Source: Kineosphaera sp032229625 (lineage in GTDB: Bacteria; Actinomycetota; Actinomycetes; Actinomycetales; Dermatophilaceae). From it: a stretch of DNA of 64,000 bases. The notes beneath the pieces were generated by a model. It was not told where the DNA came from. It worked only from the letters and a program-made list of their open reading frames with translations, and ran no database searches. A program made the translations under genes and the position numbers. Location: the NCBI GenBank assembly GCA_032229625.1, contig JAVTVZ010000018.1, positions 37,159 to 101,158 on the forward strand. The letters are read 5' to 3'. Within the stretch, counting starts at the first letter, position 1. Every line of letters starts with the position of its first letter. This document shows positions 45,980 to 54,743 of this stretch, in pieces.

Positions 45980-46107
45980 ACGAGGACGCCGACGACGGGC
46001 ACGGCGAGGAACCACATCCAGCTGCGGGTGAGGAAGAAGAGCACGAGGGCGACGATCGGGGTCAGACCCATGATCGTGTGGCGGGCCCGCGGCCCGAGGC
46101 GACCCAT
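45955..46107 (-). CDS. 50-residue membrane protein
   Basis: MGRLGPRARHTIMGLTPIVA, then two hydrophobic stretches with a short turn, ending VLVYGPHGDR. It resembles the last ~50 residues of the DUF1707 protein encoded just upstream (TVTGLTPLVCVLLFF and IPIVGMVVYG), so the pair look like a partial duplication. It starts five bases after that gene's stop. Confidence 0.7.
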   Translation of the reverse strand: MGRLGPRARHTIMGLTPIVALVLFFLTRSWMWFLAVPVVGVLVYGPHGDR

Positions 46108-46112
46108 CGCCG

Positions 46113-46792
46113 TCACCGCCGCGGGCGGCGCTCGCCGCAGTCGTCGCCGCGCTCGCCGTCCCCGCGGCCGTAGACGACCATCCCGACGATGGGGATGGCC
46201 AGGAAGATCCACCACGGCACGCTCGCCGCGAAGAAGAGCAACACGCAGACCAGCGGGGTCAGCCCGGTGACGGTCGCGGCGGTCCGCTTGTCCAGGCGCA
46301 GCAGGCCGTGCGTGCGGTCATCGGGCGTGAGCGTCGACGACCCCGGACTCGGCGGCGACTCGGGGGGCGACTGGGGGTGCGACTCGGGGGGCGNNNNNNN
46401 NNNNNNNNNNNNNNNNNNNNNNNNNNNNNNNNNNNNNNNNNNNNNNNNNNNNNNNNNNNNNNNNNNNNNNNNNNNNNNNNNNNNNNNNNNNNNGACCCCG
46501 GACTCGGCGGCGACTCGGGGGGCGACTGGGGGTGCGACTCGGGGGGCGCGGAGGCGGCGGGGCGGACCCCCGCGGGCGGCTCGTAGCCGGCCAGCACCGG
46601 GCCGGTGGCTCCGCCGCGCGGGGGGAGGTCGGCCACGGCCGCGTCGAGGTCGCCGCGGGTGCGGGCGTGCCGCAGCAGGGTCAGCCGGCGCTCGTGCTCG
46701 CCGGGGTCGATGGCCCCCTCGCGCCATCGTCGGTCCAGGAGGTCGCGCGCCTGGCCGAGCTCGTCGTCGGTGAGGCCCTCGGGCGAAGTCAT
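46113..46792 (-). CDS. DUF1707 membrane protein with Pro/Ser repeat linker (interrupted by N run)
   Basis: ATG at 46792. N-terminal DUF1707 (SHOCT-like) domain: LTDDELGQARDLLDRRWREG then AIDPGEHERRLTLLRHARTR. Next a linker of PPES/HPQS/PPSP tetrapeptides and, after the N run, LDKRTAATVTGLTPLVCVLL with two transmembrane segments and a charged tail. Linker peptide before and after the run is identical but in different frames, an effect of the 155-base artefact. Repaired length is ~170 residues plus unknown repeats. Function unknown; DUF1707 proteins are typical of actinobacterial envelopes. Confidence 0.75.
46339..46548. repeat. 12-bp tandem repeats with N run 46394-46493 and identical 55-base flanks
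   Basis: Units of the type CGACTCGGGGGG / CGACTGGGGGTG run through the linker of the DUF1707 gene. Bases 46339-46393 recur exactly at 46494-46548, either side of 100 N. Copy number is unresolved; a 12-bp unit would preserve frame. Confidence 0.9.
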
Positions 46793-46930
46793 GGTGTGAT
46801 TCTGCCCACTGCGCGGGAGCGGCGCACCGTCGGCCCACCGGTCGCGCGTGTCCGCCACCCGACCGGCCACAGCGCCGACGGACCGGCGCGCCCGGGTCGT
46901 CGCGCGGCCCGGGCGCGGTGCTCGGGCAGC

Positions 46931-48034
46931 TCAGGCCAGTCGCGTCATCCAGCCGTGGGGGTCCGCCGCGCGGCCGTACTGGATGTCGAGCAGTCGGCCG
47001 CGGATGTCGGCGGTCGTCGCGCCGACGCCGCCGTCGACGGCGGGGTCACCGACGCTCACCTCGCCCCCGTCCCACTTCAGGGTGCCGACGGGCGTGACGA
47101 CCGCGGCGGTGCCGCAGGCGAAGACCTCCGCGAGCTCCCCGGAGGCCGCGGCGTCCTTCCACTCCTGGATCGGGATGCGGCGCTCCTCGGGCTGCAGGCC
47201 CATCTCCTTGGCGATCTGCAGGATCGAGGCGCGCGTGACGCCTTCGAGGATCGTGCCCGTCAGCTCGGGGGTGACCAGGCGCCCGTCGCGGTAGACGAGG
47301 AAGAGGTTCATGCCGCCGAGTTCCTCGATGTAGGTGTGCGTCGAGGAGTCGAGGAAGACGGCCTGGTCGCAGCCGTGCGCCGCGCCCTCGAGCTGCCCGG
47401 CCAGGCTCGAGGCGTAGTTGCCGCCGCACTTGGCGGCGCCGGTGCCGCCCTCGCCGGCGCGCGCGTAGTCCGTCGAGACCCACAGCGACACCGGCTTCAT
47501 CCCGCCGGGGAAGTAGGCGCCCGCGGGCGAGGCGATGATGCTGAAGGTGACCTCGTTGGCCGGGCGGACCCCGAGGAACGCCTCGGAGGCGAACATGAAG
47601 GGCCGCAGGTAGAGCGAGGTCTCCCCCGTGCCGTAGGCCGGGACCCACGCGTTGTCAGTCTCCACGAGCGCTGTGACGGCCGCCAGGAAGTCCTCCTCCG
47701 GCAGCTCCGGCAGTGCCAGTCGCCCGGCGCTGCGGATGAGGCGTCGCGCGTTCTGCTCGGGGCGGAACGCCCACACCGAGCCGTCCTCGTGGCGGAACGC
47801 CTTGAGGCCCTCGAAGATCTCCTGGGCGTAGTGCAGGACCGCCGCGGCCGGGTCGAGCTGGAAGGGCCCGTAGGGGCGGACCTGCCCGTCGTGCCAGCCC
47901 TGGCCCTTGGTCCAGGTCGCGACGACCATGTGATCGGTGAAGCGCGTGCCGAATCCCGGGTCGGCCAGAGCCGAGGCGCGCTCGGCGTCGCTCGTCGGCT
48001 GGGGGTGGGCGGCAACGGGGAAGGTCAGCGACAT
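46931..48034 (-). CDS. ilvE: Branched-chain amino acid aminotransferase
   Basis: PLP enzyme for the last step of Ile, Leu and Val synthesis. 367 residues from the ATG at 48034, preceded by CAGGAGCC. YAQEIFEGLKAFRHEDGSVW is the entrance region; the PLP lysine is in GTGAAKCGGNYASSLAGQLE, then YIEELGGMNLFLVYRDGRLV and EVFACGTAAVVTPVG (phosphate site). A probable -10 TACCCT (complement at 48076-48081) lies ~40 bases upstream of the start. A tandem-repeat array with an N run begins about 37 bases further upstream. Confidence 0.97.
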   Translation of the reverse strand: MSLTFPVAAHPQPTSDAERASALADPGFGTRFTDHMVVATWTKGQGWHDGQVRPYGPFQLDPAAAVLHYAQEIFEGLKAFRHEDGSVWAFRPEQNARRLIRSAGRLALPELPEEDFLAAVTALVETDNAWVPAYGTGETSLYLRPFMFASEAFLGVRPANEVTFSIIASPAGAYFPGGMKPVSLWVSTDYARAGEGGTGAAKCGGNYASSLAGQLEGAAHGCDQAVFLDSSTHTYIEELGGMNLFLVYRDGRLVTPELTGTILEGVTRASILQIAKEMGLQPEERRIPIQEWKDAAASGELAEVFACGTAAVVTPVGTLKWDGGEVSVGDPAVDGGVGATTADIRGRLLDIQYGRAADPHGWMTRLA

Positions 48035-48117
48035 GGCGCGCGGCTCCTGACGTCTGGGGGCGGGCTGTGTCTTGCAGGGTACCGGCGCGGCTTCGATCGG
48101 CCAGCCCCCTCGCGGGA

Positions 48118-48349
48118 CACGTCGACCACCCGGGAGGCGCCGCCGTGGCCCGGCGTGGTCCGGCGCGGCCCGNNNNNNNNNNNNNNNNNNNNNNNNNNNN
48201 NNNNNNNNNNNNNNNNNNNNNNNNNNNNNNNNNNNNNNNNNNNNNNNNNNNNNNNNNNNNNNNNNNNNNNNNCACGTCGACCACCCGGGAGGCGCCGCCG
48301 TGGCCCGGCGTGGTCCGGCGCGGCCCGGCGTGGCCCGGCGCGGCCCGCC
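48118..48349. repeat. 10-bp tandem repeats upstream of ilvE with N run 48173-48272
   Basis: Bases 48118-48172 recur exactly at 48273-48327 around 100 N. After the run the 10-mer GTGGCCCGGC (variants GTGGTCCGGC, GCGGCCCGGC) repeats five times from 48300 to 48349. The array lies upstream of the ilvE promoter in the 520-base region 48035-48555. That region otherwise holds only a weak hairpin, CCGGCAA/TTGCCGG at 48506-48524. Unit length is not a multiple of three, in keeping with a non-coding position. Confidence 0.88.
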
Positions 48350-48555
48350 ACAGCCCCGGCAGGCCGTGCGCTGAGGATGCGAGAGCTCGTCGCGTCCGCG
48401 CCTGATCGGTGTGATCTCGGCGTTTGATCTCGGCGGCGATGTCGGCGTTGTGGCTTCGCGATCGGGCTCGCACAGCGCACCCTGGGAGACGCCCACCTGG
48501 GCCGACCGGCAAAAAGCTTGCCGGAGTGGACGATTCACGAGGGGACGAGCGCACC

Positions 48556-48747
48556 ATGAGCACACGGACGCGGCGGAGGGGTGTATCCGCCGGCACCCGG
48601 TGGCACCACCCGAGAGTGCGGCACCGTCAGGACGGGTGGGCCTGGCAGTGTCGTTGCGGAGCGGCGGGTCACGGGGGTGACTCGCTGCTGGGCTGGCAGT
48701 TGACCTACATCGCGGCCCGCCGCCACGCGGACCTCGCGACGGGCTGA
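48556..48747 (+). CDS. Small cysteine-containing hypothetical protein
   Basis: 63 residues from the ATG at 48556. An arginine-rich start (MSTRTRRRGVSAGTRWHHPR) leads to a compact core WAWQCRCGAAGHGGDSLLGW then QLTYIAARRHADLATG. The W-x-C-x-C-G pattern recalls small zinc-binding actinobacterial proteins, but only two cysteines are present. A purine-rich AGGGGACGAG lies just upstream. No family recognised. Confidence 0.55.
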   Translation: MSTRTRRRGVSAGTRWHHPRVRHRQDGWAWQCRCGAAGHGGDSLLGWQLTYIAARRHADLATG

Positions 48748-48837
48748 GGCCCCGGTCGCGACCTCACCGGCTGCGCCCGGCGTCGCCGGAGCCGGCGGCG
48801 CGGGTGCGGCGGTGAGGATCCGGCGCGGTCGGCGCCG

Positions 48838-49941
48838 TCAGCCCAGGCGCGCCGCGATCGCGGCGCCGATCTGCGACGTCGAGCGCGCGGGCGCGTCACG
48901 GCGCTCGAGCAGGTCGGCGGCGACGGCGTCCTCGACGCGCCGCGCGAGGTCGGCGTGGCCGAGGTGCTCGAGCAGGAGCGCGACCGACAGGATCGTCGCG
49001 GTCGGGTCGGCCTTGCCCTGGCCGGCGATGTCGGGGGCGGAGCCGTGCACCGGCTCGAACATGCTCGGCGCGGTGCCGTCCGGGTTGATGTTGCCGCTGG
49101 CGGCCAGGCCGATGCCGCCGACGACGGCCCCGGCGAGGTCGGTGACGATGTCGCCGAAGAGGTTGTCCGTGACGATGACGTCGAAGCGGCCCGGGTCGGT
49201 CGCCAGGAAGATCATCGCGGCGTCGACGTGCTGGTAGGCGGTGGTCACGTCGGGGAACTCGGCGCCCACCTCCTCGACGGTGCGGCGCCACAGGTGACCG
49301 GCGTAGGACAGCACGTTGTGCTTGTGCACGAGGGTCAGGTGCTTGCGGGGGCGGGCCTGCGCGCGGGCGAAGGCGTCGCGCACGACCCGCTCCACCCCGT
49401 AGCGGGTGTTGACGCTCACCTCGGTGGCGACCTCCGCGGGCGTGCCGACGCGCAGCGCGCCCCCGTTGCCGGTGTAGGGGCCCTCGGTCCCCTCGCGCAC
49501 GACGACGAAGTCGATGCCCTCCGGCGCGACGCGCGCGACGTCCAGCGGGCTGGTCACGCCGGGATAGAGCCGCGCCGGGCGCAGGTTGACGTAGTGATCG
49601 AAGGCGAAGCGGATCGTCAGGAGCAGCTGCCGCTCCAGGATGCCGCTGGGCACACTGGGGTCCCCCACGGCGCCCAGGAGGATCGCGTCGTGCCGACGCA
49701 GCTCGTCCAGCGTGCCCGCGGGCAGTGCCTCGCCGGTGCGGTGCCAGCGGGCGGCGCCCAGGTCGTAGTCGGTCGTCGCGACGTCGATCCCCGCACCGCT
49801 GGTCGCGGCCCGCAGGACCGCCAGGCCCTGCTCGACGACCTCGGGACCGATGCCGTCGCCGGCGATGACCCCGATGTCGAGCTGCTGCGCCCGACCCGCC
49901 CGACCTGCCTGATCCGCCTGACCCGATGCTGTCTGCGCCAT
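48838..49941 (-). CDS. leuB: 3-isopropylmalate dehydrogenase
   Basis: Oxidative decarboxylation step of leucine synthesis. 367 residues from the ATG at 49941; the first ~20 residues (MAQTASGQADQAGRAGRAQQ) are low-complexity. LDIGVIAGDGIGPEVVEQGL is the N-terminal signature, FVVVREGTEGPYTGN the substrate site, LVHKHNVLSYAGHLWRRTVE and VTDNLFGDIVTDLAGAVVGG the metal/NAD site, EPVHGSAPDIAGQGKADPTA the NAD loop. Downstream of the ilvE block; divergent from the chemotaxis receptor. Confidence 0.96.
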   Translation of the reverse strand: MAQTASGQADQAGRAGRAQQLDIGVIAGDGIGPEVVEQGLAVLRAATSGAGIDVATTDYDLGAARWHRTGEALPAGTLDELRRHDAILLGAVGDPSVPSGILERQLLLTIRFAFDHYVNLRPARLYPGVTSPLDVARVAPEGIDFVVVREGTEGPYTGNGGALRVGTPAEVATEVSVNTRYGVERVVRDAFARAQARPRKHLTLVHKHNVLSYAGHLWRRTVEEVGAEFPDVTTAYQHVDAAMIFLATDPGRFDVIVTDNLFGDIVTDLAGAVVGGIGLAASGNINPDGTAPSMFEPVHGSAPDIAGQGKADPTATILSVALLLEHLGHADLARRVEDAVAADLLERRDAPARSTSQIGAAIAARLG

Positions 49942-50074
49942 GCCGAGGAGGCTAGCTCGCCGTCTTGCGCCTCGATACAGCCGTCTCGCCCCGCGGAAGC
50001 CTGCCCGGGGAAGCGCCGGAACGCCCCGCTGCGCAGGCCAGACGGCACGATGACCCGCTCCCATGGTTCTCACA

Positions 50075-50086
50075 GTGCACGTGCAC
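50075..50086. promoter_or_regulatory. 12-base palindrome GTGCACGTGCAC in the leuB/mcp divergent region
   Basis: A perfect palindrome made of two GTGCAC copies, 105 bases before the chemotaxis receptor start and ~134 from leuB. Its size and place fit a regulator site for either gene. No regulator is adjacent, so the assignment is speculative. Confidence 0.35.
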
Positions 50087-50190
50087 CAATAGTGAAATCT
50101 GAGAGAAAGCTGGCGATAGGTGGGTGTATCAACCCGCTGCCGGGTCCGACAAACCCTCGACCCGTCACCTTCGAAAGGGTGCGAGTCTCC

Positions 50191-51807
50191 ATGCCTGCAC
50201 TTCGCGACCGCTTCGCCACTCTGGGCGTCCGCGGCAAGATCCTCTCCGTCGGCGTCATCGGGCTCCTCGGCGCGCTCATCCTCGCCGGGGTCAATGCCTG
50301 GTCCCTGGCGCGCATGAATGCCGCGGCCGAGGAGATCAATGCCGCCTACGGCGTCGAGAAGGCAGCCTTGGAACTCGTCGCCGACACCAACAACCTCAAC
50401 GGCTTCCAGAACGGCTACATGCTCGACGCCCACACGATCGGCACCAAGGCCGCCTCCGGTGAGTCGCGCGCGCAGTACGAGAAGTCGGTCGCCTCGGTCC
50501 AGCAGAAGCTGGCCGACTTCCCGACCCTGCGCACCGACCAGGGCAAGGCCGCGATGGCCGAGGTGACGAAGGACGTCGAGGCGTTCTTCGCCCTCGACGC
50601 GCAGATCCTGGGCCTGGTCACCAAGGGCGACGCCGCGTCGCTCGAGCGGGCGGACACGCTGACGGCCGGTGAGGCCACCAAGCTGGCCGAGGCGACGACG
50701 GCCGCGGGCGCCGAGCTCGTGGCCTCCGCGGAGACTCGGGTCGCCGCCGCCATGGACGCCAAGTCCGCGGCCTCCCTGCAGGCGACGATCCTGCTCATCA
50801 TCACCCTGCTCGCGGTCGCGGCCGCGCTCGCCACGGCGGCGCTGGCGATCAGCCGGGCCATGCTGCGGGCCGTGCAGGCCGTGCGCACGAGCATGGAGGC
50901 CATGGGCCGCGGCGACCTCACCGTCGAGGCGCACGTCGACTCCCGCGACGAGATCGGTGAGATGGCCCGCGCGTCGGAAGCCAGCCGCAAGTCGATCGGG
51001 TCGCTCCTGGCCGAGGTGAGTCAGGTGTCCTCGACCGTCGCCGCCGCCTCCGAGGAGCTCTCCGCCAACGCGGCCGAGTCCGGCGTCGCCACCCAGTCCG
51101 CGGCCGACGCGCTCGGCGGCATCGCCGGCTCCGCCGACGACATGTCCCGCAACATCCAGACCGTCGCCGCCGGCACCGAGGAGATGACCGCCTCGATCCG
51201 CGAGATCGCCAAGTCCGCCAACGACGCCGCCGGCGTCGCCGCCCAGGCCGTGCACGTCGCCGACATGACGAACTCGACCGTCGCCAAGCTCGGCGAGTCC
51301 AGCGTCGAGATCGGCAACGTCGTCAAGACGATCACCTCGATCGCCGAGCAGACCAACCTGCTCGCGCTCAACGCCACCATCGAGGCGGCCCGCGCCGGCG
51401 AGGCCGGCAAGGGCTTCGCCGTCGTCGCCAACGAGGTCAAGGACCTCGCCCAGGAGACCTCGAAGGCCACCGAGGACATCGGCCGCCGCGTCGAGGCCAT
51501 CCAGCTCGACACCGAGGCCGCCGTCGCCGCGATCAGCGAGATCGCCACGATCATCGCCCAGATCAACGACTCCCAGGCGACCATCGCCTCCGCCGTCGAG
51601 GAGCAGACCGCGACGACCAACGAGATGAGCCGCAACGTCACCGACGCCGCCGGCAGCTCCACCTCCATCGCCAGCAACGTCAAGGATGTCGCCCAGCGCT
51701 CCCACGAGGTGCACCTCGGCTCCCGCAGCGCCGCCGACGCCGCCGGCGACCTCGCCAAGCACGCCGCTCAGCTGCAGGGGCTCGTCAACCGGTTCACCTA
51801 CGTCTGA
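50191..51807 (+). CDS. Methyl-accepting chemotaxis protein
   Basis: 538 residues. First membrane segment ~15-36 (ILSVGVIGLLGALILAGVNA), a ~160-residue periplasm-facing helical sensor, second segment ~195-220 (ATILLIITLLAVAAALATAA), then HAMP (SMEAMGRGDLTVEAHVDSRD). The signalling hairpin tip is NLLALNATIEAARAGEAGKG followed by FAVVANEVKDLAQETSKATE. There is no C-terminal CheR-binding pentapeptide. No cheA, cheW or flagellar gene lies nearby, so this is an orphan receptor. Third-position bias here is stronger than in neighbours. Confidence 0.96.
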   Translation: MPALRDRFATLGVRGKILSVGVIGLLGALILAGVNAWSLARMNAAAEEINAAYGVEKAALELVADTNNLNGFQNGYMLDAHTIGTKAASGESRAQYEKSVASVQQKLADFPTLRTDQGKAAMAEVTKDVEAFFALDAQILGLVTKGDAASLERADTLTAGEATKLAEATTAAGAELVASAETRVAAAMDAKSAASLQATILLIITLLAVAAALATAALAISRAMLRAVQAVRTSMEAMGRGDLTVEAHVDSRDEIGEMARASEASRKSIGSLLAEVSQVSSTVAAASEELSANAAESGVATQSAADALGGIAGSADDMSRNIQTVAAGTEEMTASIREIAKSANDAAGVAAQAVHVADMTNSTVAKLGESSVEIGNVVKTITSIAEQTNLLALNATIEAARAGEAGKGFAVVANEVKDLAQETSKATEDIGRRVEAIQLDTEAAVAAISEIATIIAQINDSQATIASAVEEQTATTNEMSRNVTDAAGSSTSIASNVKDVAQRSHEVHLGSRSAADAAGDLAKHAAQLQGLVNRFTYV

Positions 51808-51848
51808 GGCGGGCTGCTGCCTGGCAGCTCGACTGGTCGACAGCGTCA

Positions 51849-51882
51849 CGGAGGGCGTCACCGCATGCGGTGACGCCCTCCG
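51849..51882. terminator. 34-base perfect palindrome after the chemotaxis gene
   Basis: CGGAGGGCGTCACCGCA at 51849-51865 is followed directly by its exact complement to 51882. It lies 42 bases after the mcp stop and can form a hairpin of about 15 pairs. No T-tract follows. Confidence 0.8.
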
Positions 51883-52060
51883 CGGCGTGGCGCCCGGGCC
51901 CGCCGCGGCCCTCGGGTCGCCGTCACGGCCGACGCCTGCGAGTCTGGACCCTTCGGGCGACCCGGGCGCACCCGGGCAGGCCCGCGCGCGCCACGTGATC
52001 CGCCGGTGGCCGCGATGAGCCGTCGCCAGACAGCAGCCATCGACCCGTCGAGGGAGCAGC

Positions 52061-53542
52061 GTGTTCGAAGAGCAGATAGCGACCCTGGTCAGTGCCCTGT
52101 GGAGCACGCCGATGATCTACCTCGTCCTCGCGGTCGGGGCCTTCTTCACCCTCCGATTGCTCCTCCCTCAGGTGCGCCGCATCCCCGACATGGTGCGCTA
52201 CCTCGTCCGCGGTGGTGATTCCTCGCGCGGCATCTCCTCGTTCCAGGCCTTCGCGATGGCGCTCGGCGGCCGGGTCGGGGTCGGCAACATCGCCGGAGTC
52301 GCCACGGCGATCCACTTCGGCGGTCCCGGCGCGATGTTCTGGATGTGGGTGACGGCGTTCATCGGCTCCGCGGTCGCCGTCGTCGAGTCCTCCCTGGCCC
52401 AGGTGTGGAAGCAGGAGGTCAACGGCGAATACCGCGGCGGCCCGGCCTACTACATCGAGAAGGGCCTGAAGCTGAAGTGGTTCGCGGCGCTCTACGCGCT
52501 CGCCACCGTCTTCGCCTGCACGATCAGCGGCCCCTCGATCCAGGCCTTCAACATCGCCGAGTCGGTCGACAACGCGACCGGCATCGACCCGCGGATCACC
52601 GGCTTCGTCGTCGCGGCCCTCTTCTGCGCGGTCGTCCTCGGCGGCATGCGGCGCATCGGCAAGGTCTGCGGGCTCGTCGTGCCGATCATGGCGGCCGCCT
52701 ACATCCTGCTCGGGCTCGTCATGCTCGTCATCAACGCCGACGTCGTGCCCGCGATGTTCGGCCTCATCGTCCGCAGCGCCTTCGGTGGCGAGGCGATGTT
52801 CGGCGGCATGCTCGGGGCGATCATCATGTGGGGTGTGCGCCGCGCGATCTACTCCTCCGAGGCCGGCACGGGCTCCGGGGCGCAGGCCTCCGCGGCCGCC
52901 GAGGTCTCGCACCCGGTGAAGCAGGGCCTGGCCCAGGGCTTCTCGGTCTACGTCGACACGCTCTTCGTCTGCACGATCACCGGCCTGATGATCCTGTCGA
53001 CGAACAGCTACAACGTGGAGGGCCCCGACGGGCAGCTCATCGTGCAGTACGCGCCCGGTCTCGAGGCCGGCCCCGCCTACACCCAGGCGGCGATCGACAG
53101 CGTCTTCCCCGGCTTCGGCTCGGGCTTCGTCGCGATCGCGATGTTCTTCTTCGCCTTCACGACGCTGCTGTCCTTCGGCTTCTACGCCGACACGAACATC
53201 GCCTACCTCGTGCGGTCGGAGCGCTGGGAGCGCCCCGTCAACACCGTCTTCCAGCTCATCCTCGCCGCGTCGATCCTGCTCGGCTCGTTCCGCTCCTCGG
53301 AGTTCGCGTGGAGCCTGGCCGACGTGGGCATCGGGCTCTACACGTGGATCAACCTCATCGCGCTCGCCTTCCTCAGCCCCAAGGCCGTCGCGGTCTTCAA
53401 GGACTACGAGCGTCAGCGCCGCGCCGGCAAGGACCCGATCTTCCGGCCGGAGTCGGTCGGCATCACGAACGCCGGGCTGTGGGACACGATCGCCGACCGG
53501 TACGAGCACGAGCAGCCGGCCACGGACCACGCGAAGCGCTGA
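52061..53542 (+). CDS. Alanine/sodium symporter (AGCS) family protein
   Basis: 493 residues with ~10-11 transmembrane helices; GTG start at 52061 preceded by GGGAGCAG. Family signatures: FAMALGGRVGVGNIAGVATA, GGPGAMFWMWVTAFIGSAVA, YRGGPAYYIEKGL and GVRRAIYSSEAGTGSGAQAS. Imports alanine, glycine or similar amino acids with sodium. It sits amid branched-chain genes but needs no link to them. Confidence 0.95.
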   Translation: MFEEQIATLVSALWSTPMIYLVLAVGAFFTLRLLLPQVRRIPDMVRYLVRGGDSSRGISSFQAFAMALGGRVGVGNIAGVATAIHFGGPGAMFWMWVTAFIGSAVAVVESSLAQVWKQEVNGEYRGGPAYYIEKGLKLKWFAALYALATVFACTISGPSIQAFNIAESVDNATGIDPRITGFVVAALFCAVVLGGMRRIGKVCGLVVPIMAAAYILLGLVMLVINADVVPAMFGLIVRSAFGGEAMFGGMLGAIIMWGVRRAIYSSEAGTGSGAQASAAAEVSHPVKQGLAQGFSVYVDTLFVCTITGLMILSTNSYNVEGPDGQLIVQYAPGLEAGPAYTQAAIDSVFPGFGSGFVAIAMFFFAFTTLLSFGFYADTNIAYLVRSERWERPVNTVFQLILAASILLGSFRSSEFAWSLADVGIGLYTWINLIALAFLSPKAVAVFKDYERQRRAGKDPIFRPESVGITNAGLWDTIADRYEHEQPATDHAKR

Positions 53543-53572
53543 GCCGCACGTCACGGACTCACGACGACATGG

Positions 53573-53610
53573 CGAAGGGTCGGCATCCCCGGTGGGATGC
53601 CGACCCTTCG
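53573..53610. terminator. 17-bp hairpin terminator after the symporter gene
   Basis: CGAAGGGTCGGCATCCC pairs perfectly with the sequence at 53594-53610 around the loop CGGT, followed by TCTGTCGTTCG. It starts 30 bases after the stop codon. Confidence 0.9.
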
Positions 53611-53638
53611 TCTGTCGTTCGTCCGAGTCGACGATCGA

Positions 53639-53713
53639 TCAGGAGTGGCCCTGGTCGCGCAGGTCCATCGACTCCTGCAGGGCGCGGCGCGCCTCGATCT
53701 GCTCTTCGGTCAT
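53639..53713 (-). CDS. Possible 24-residue peptide
   Basis: MTEEQIEARRALQESMDLRD plus four residues, ATG at 53713 with AAGGA upstream. Acidic and helical. It could be a real microprotein or a chance frame; the same frame stays open upstream to 53827 with less protein-like sequence. Confidence 0.3.
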   Translation of the reverse strand: MTEEQIEARRALQESMDLRDQGHS

Positions 53714-54044
53714 CGTGATCCCGTCCTTCCCCGCCTCACGCTCGACGCCCAGCTCGGGGGCGGCGCATGAGGCTCGTTCGCGTGTGCAGATGTCGACCGT
53801 GCACCGCTGCGGTGCGACGCGGGACACCCTCGGGATCGCCGGGGCCCGGTCTCGGTCAGCGGAGGAGCGCCGGAGGTCACCGGCGACGTCATCCGCTGGT
53901 CACTGTACGACGCCTCTGACGCCCGAAAACAGACGAATGCCGCATGTCGAGACGCGAATCTCCCCTGGTGGACGTCCTGATCTGAGCTCATCGGGCCAGG
54001 CTCGCATGCGACGCCGCAGGTCGCAGGGGCTTTTCGCCGCGGGT
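53714..54044. other. Intergenic region without a supported gene
   Basis: 331 bases between the tiny peptide and the first Uma2-like gene. Part of it (53900-53960) is markedly less GC-rich than its surroundings (ACTGTACGACGCC, CGAAAACAGACGAATG). Nothing else recognisable. Confidence 0.45.
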
Positions 54045-54632
54045 CTACGGGACGAGATCGGCCAGGGCCAGCGGGATCGAGACCCCGGCGACGGTGAGGA
54101 CCACCTGCTCGCGCGGCGCGACCTCGACGAAGAGACCGTCGGCGCCGCGCTCCTCGTAGAGCCACAGCTCACCGGGGTCGCTGCGCAGGTCGACGACGAG
54201 GTAGGAGGAGATGCCGGCGAGGGCGTAGTCGCGGCGCTTAGACACGTGATCGGGCTCGACCGAGGACTCCGAGACGAACTCGGCGACGAAGAGCGCCTGG
54301 TCGTGCCGGATGCGACGGATCTGCGCGGACTGCGCGCCGCGACGCAGTGCCGCGGCCGGGGCGACGACGACGTCGGGCCGGCGCACGGTCGGGCGCGGCA
54401 CCTCCCACAGGGTGACGTCGAGACTGCCGACAGCGAGCCAGTCGCCGCGCTGACGGTTGAGCGCGAGAGCGAGCATCATCACCGCGCCACGATCGACCGG
54501 CCCCTCTCCCCCTGGCATCGTCGGCACGCCCTCGACCAGCTCGAAGGCGTCATCACGCCGGCCGACACACTCATCCCACTGCGTCAGGTCGGCTCGGCTC
54601 GGCAGTTCCGACGTCACCTCGTGGCTCACCAA
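54045..54632 (-). CDS. Uma2-family (DUF820) putative nuclease, copy 1
   Basis: 195 residues. DDAFELVEGVPTMPGGEGPV is the family start, TVRRPDVVVAPAAALRRG holds the RPDV aspartate, LFVAEFVSESSVEPDHVSKR the E-x-x-S...K nuclease-like core, and YALAGISSYLVVDLRSD follows. The family has a restriction-endonuclease-like fold with PD-(D/E)xK residues but no firmly established role. A related copy lies 111 bases upstream. Confidence 0.88.
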   Translation of the reverse strand: MVSHEVTSELPSRADLTQWDECVGRRDDAFELVEGVPTMPGGEGPVDRGAVMMLALALNRQRGDWLAVGSLDVTLWEVPRPTVRRPDVVVAPAAALRRGAQSAQIRRIRHDQALFVAEFVSESSVEPDHVSKRRDYALAGISSYLVVDLRSDPGELWLYEERGADGLFVEVAPREQVVLTVAGVSIPLALADLVP

Positions 54633-54743
54633 GACTCCTTCCGGCTTCCAGCTTCCGTCTCACGGCTCCTGCTTTCAGCGCTCAACCCGACGTCCCGGGC
54701 ACATCACCAGGCCGGCCGCGCACCTTGCTCTGGCCCACTCGCC

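Noticed and set aside
44751..46792. Frameshifted pseudogenes at the second and third N runs
   Set aside because: The shift equals the 155-base artefact (100 N plus a duplicated 55-base flank). The same peptides appear on both sides of each run, so the genes are probably intact.
49942..50190. Possible riboswitch (cyclic-di-GMP type) before the chemotaxis receptor
   Set aside because: The region lacks the conserved aptamer core that I know. Only a 12-base palindrome stands out.
49942..52107. Long upstream extension of the leuB frame across the chemotaxis receptor
   Set aside because: leuB similarity begins at 49941. The extension is antisense to the receptor and has Gly/Val/Asp-rich composition typical of mirror frames.
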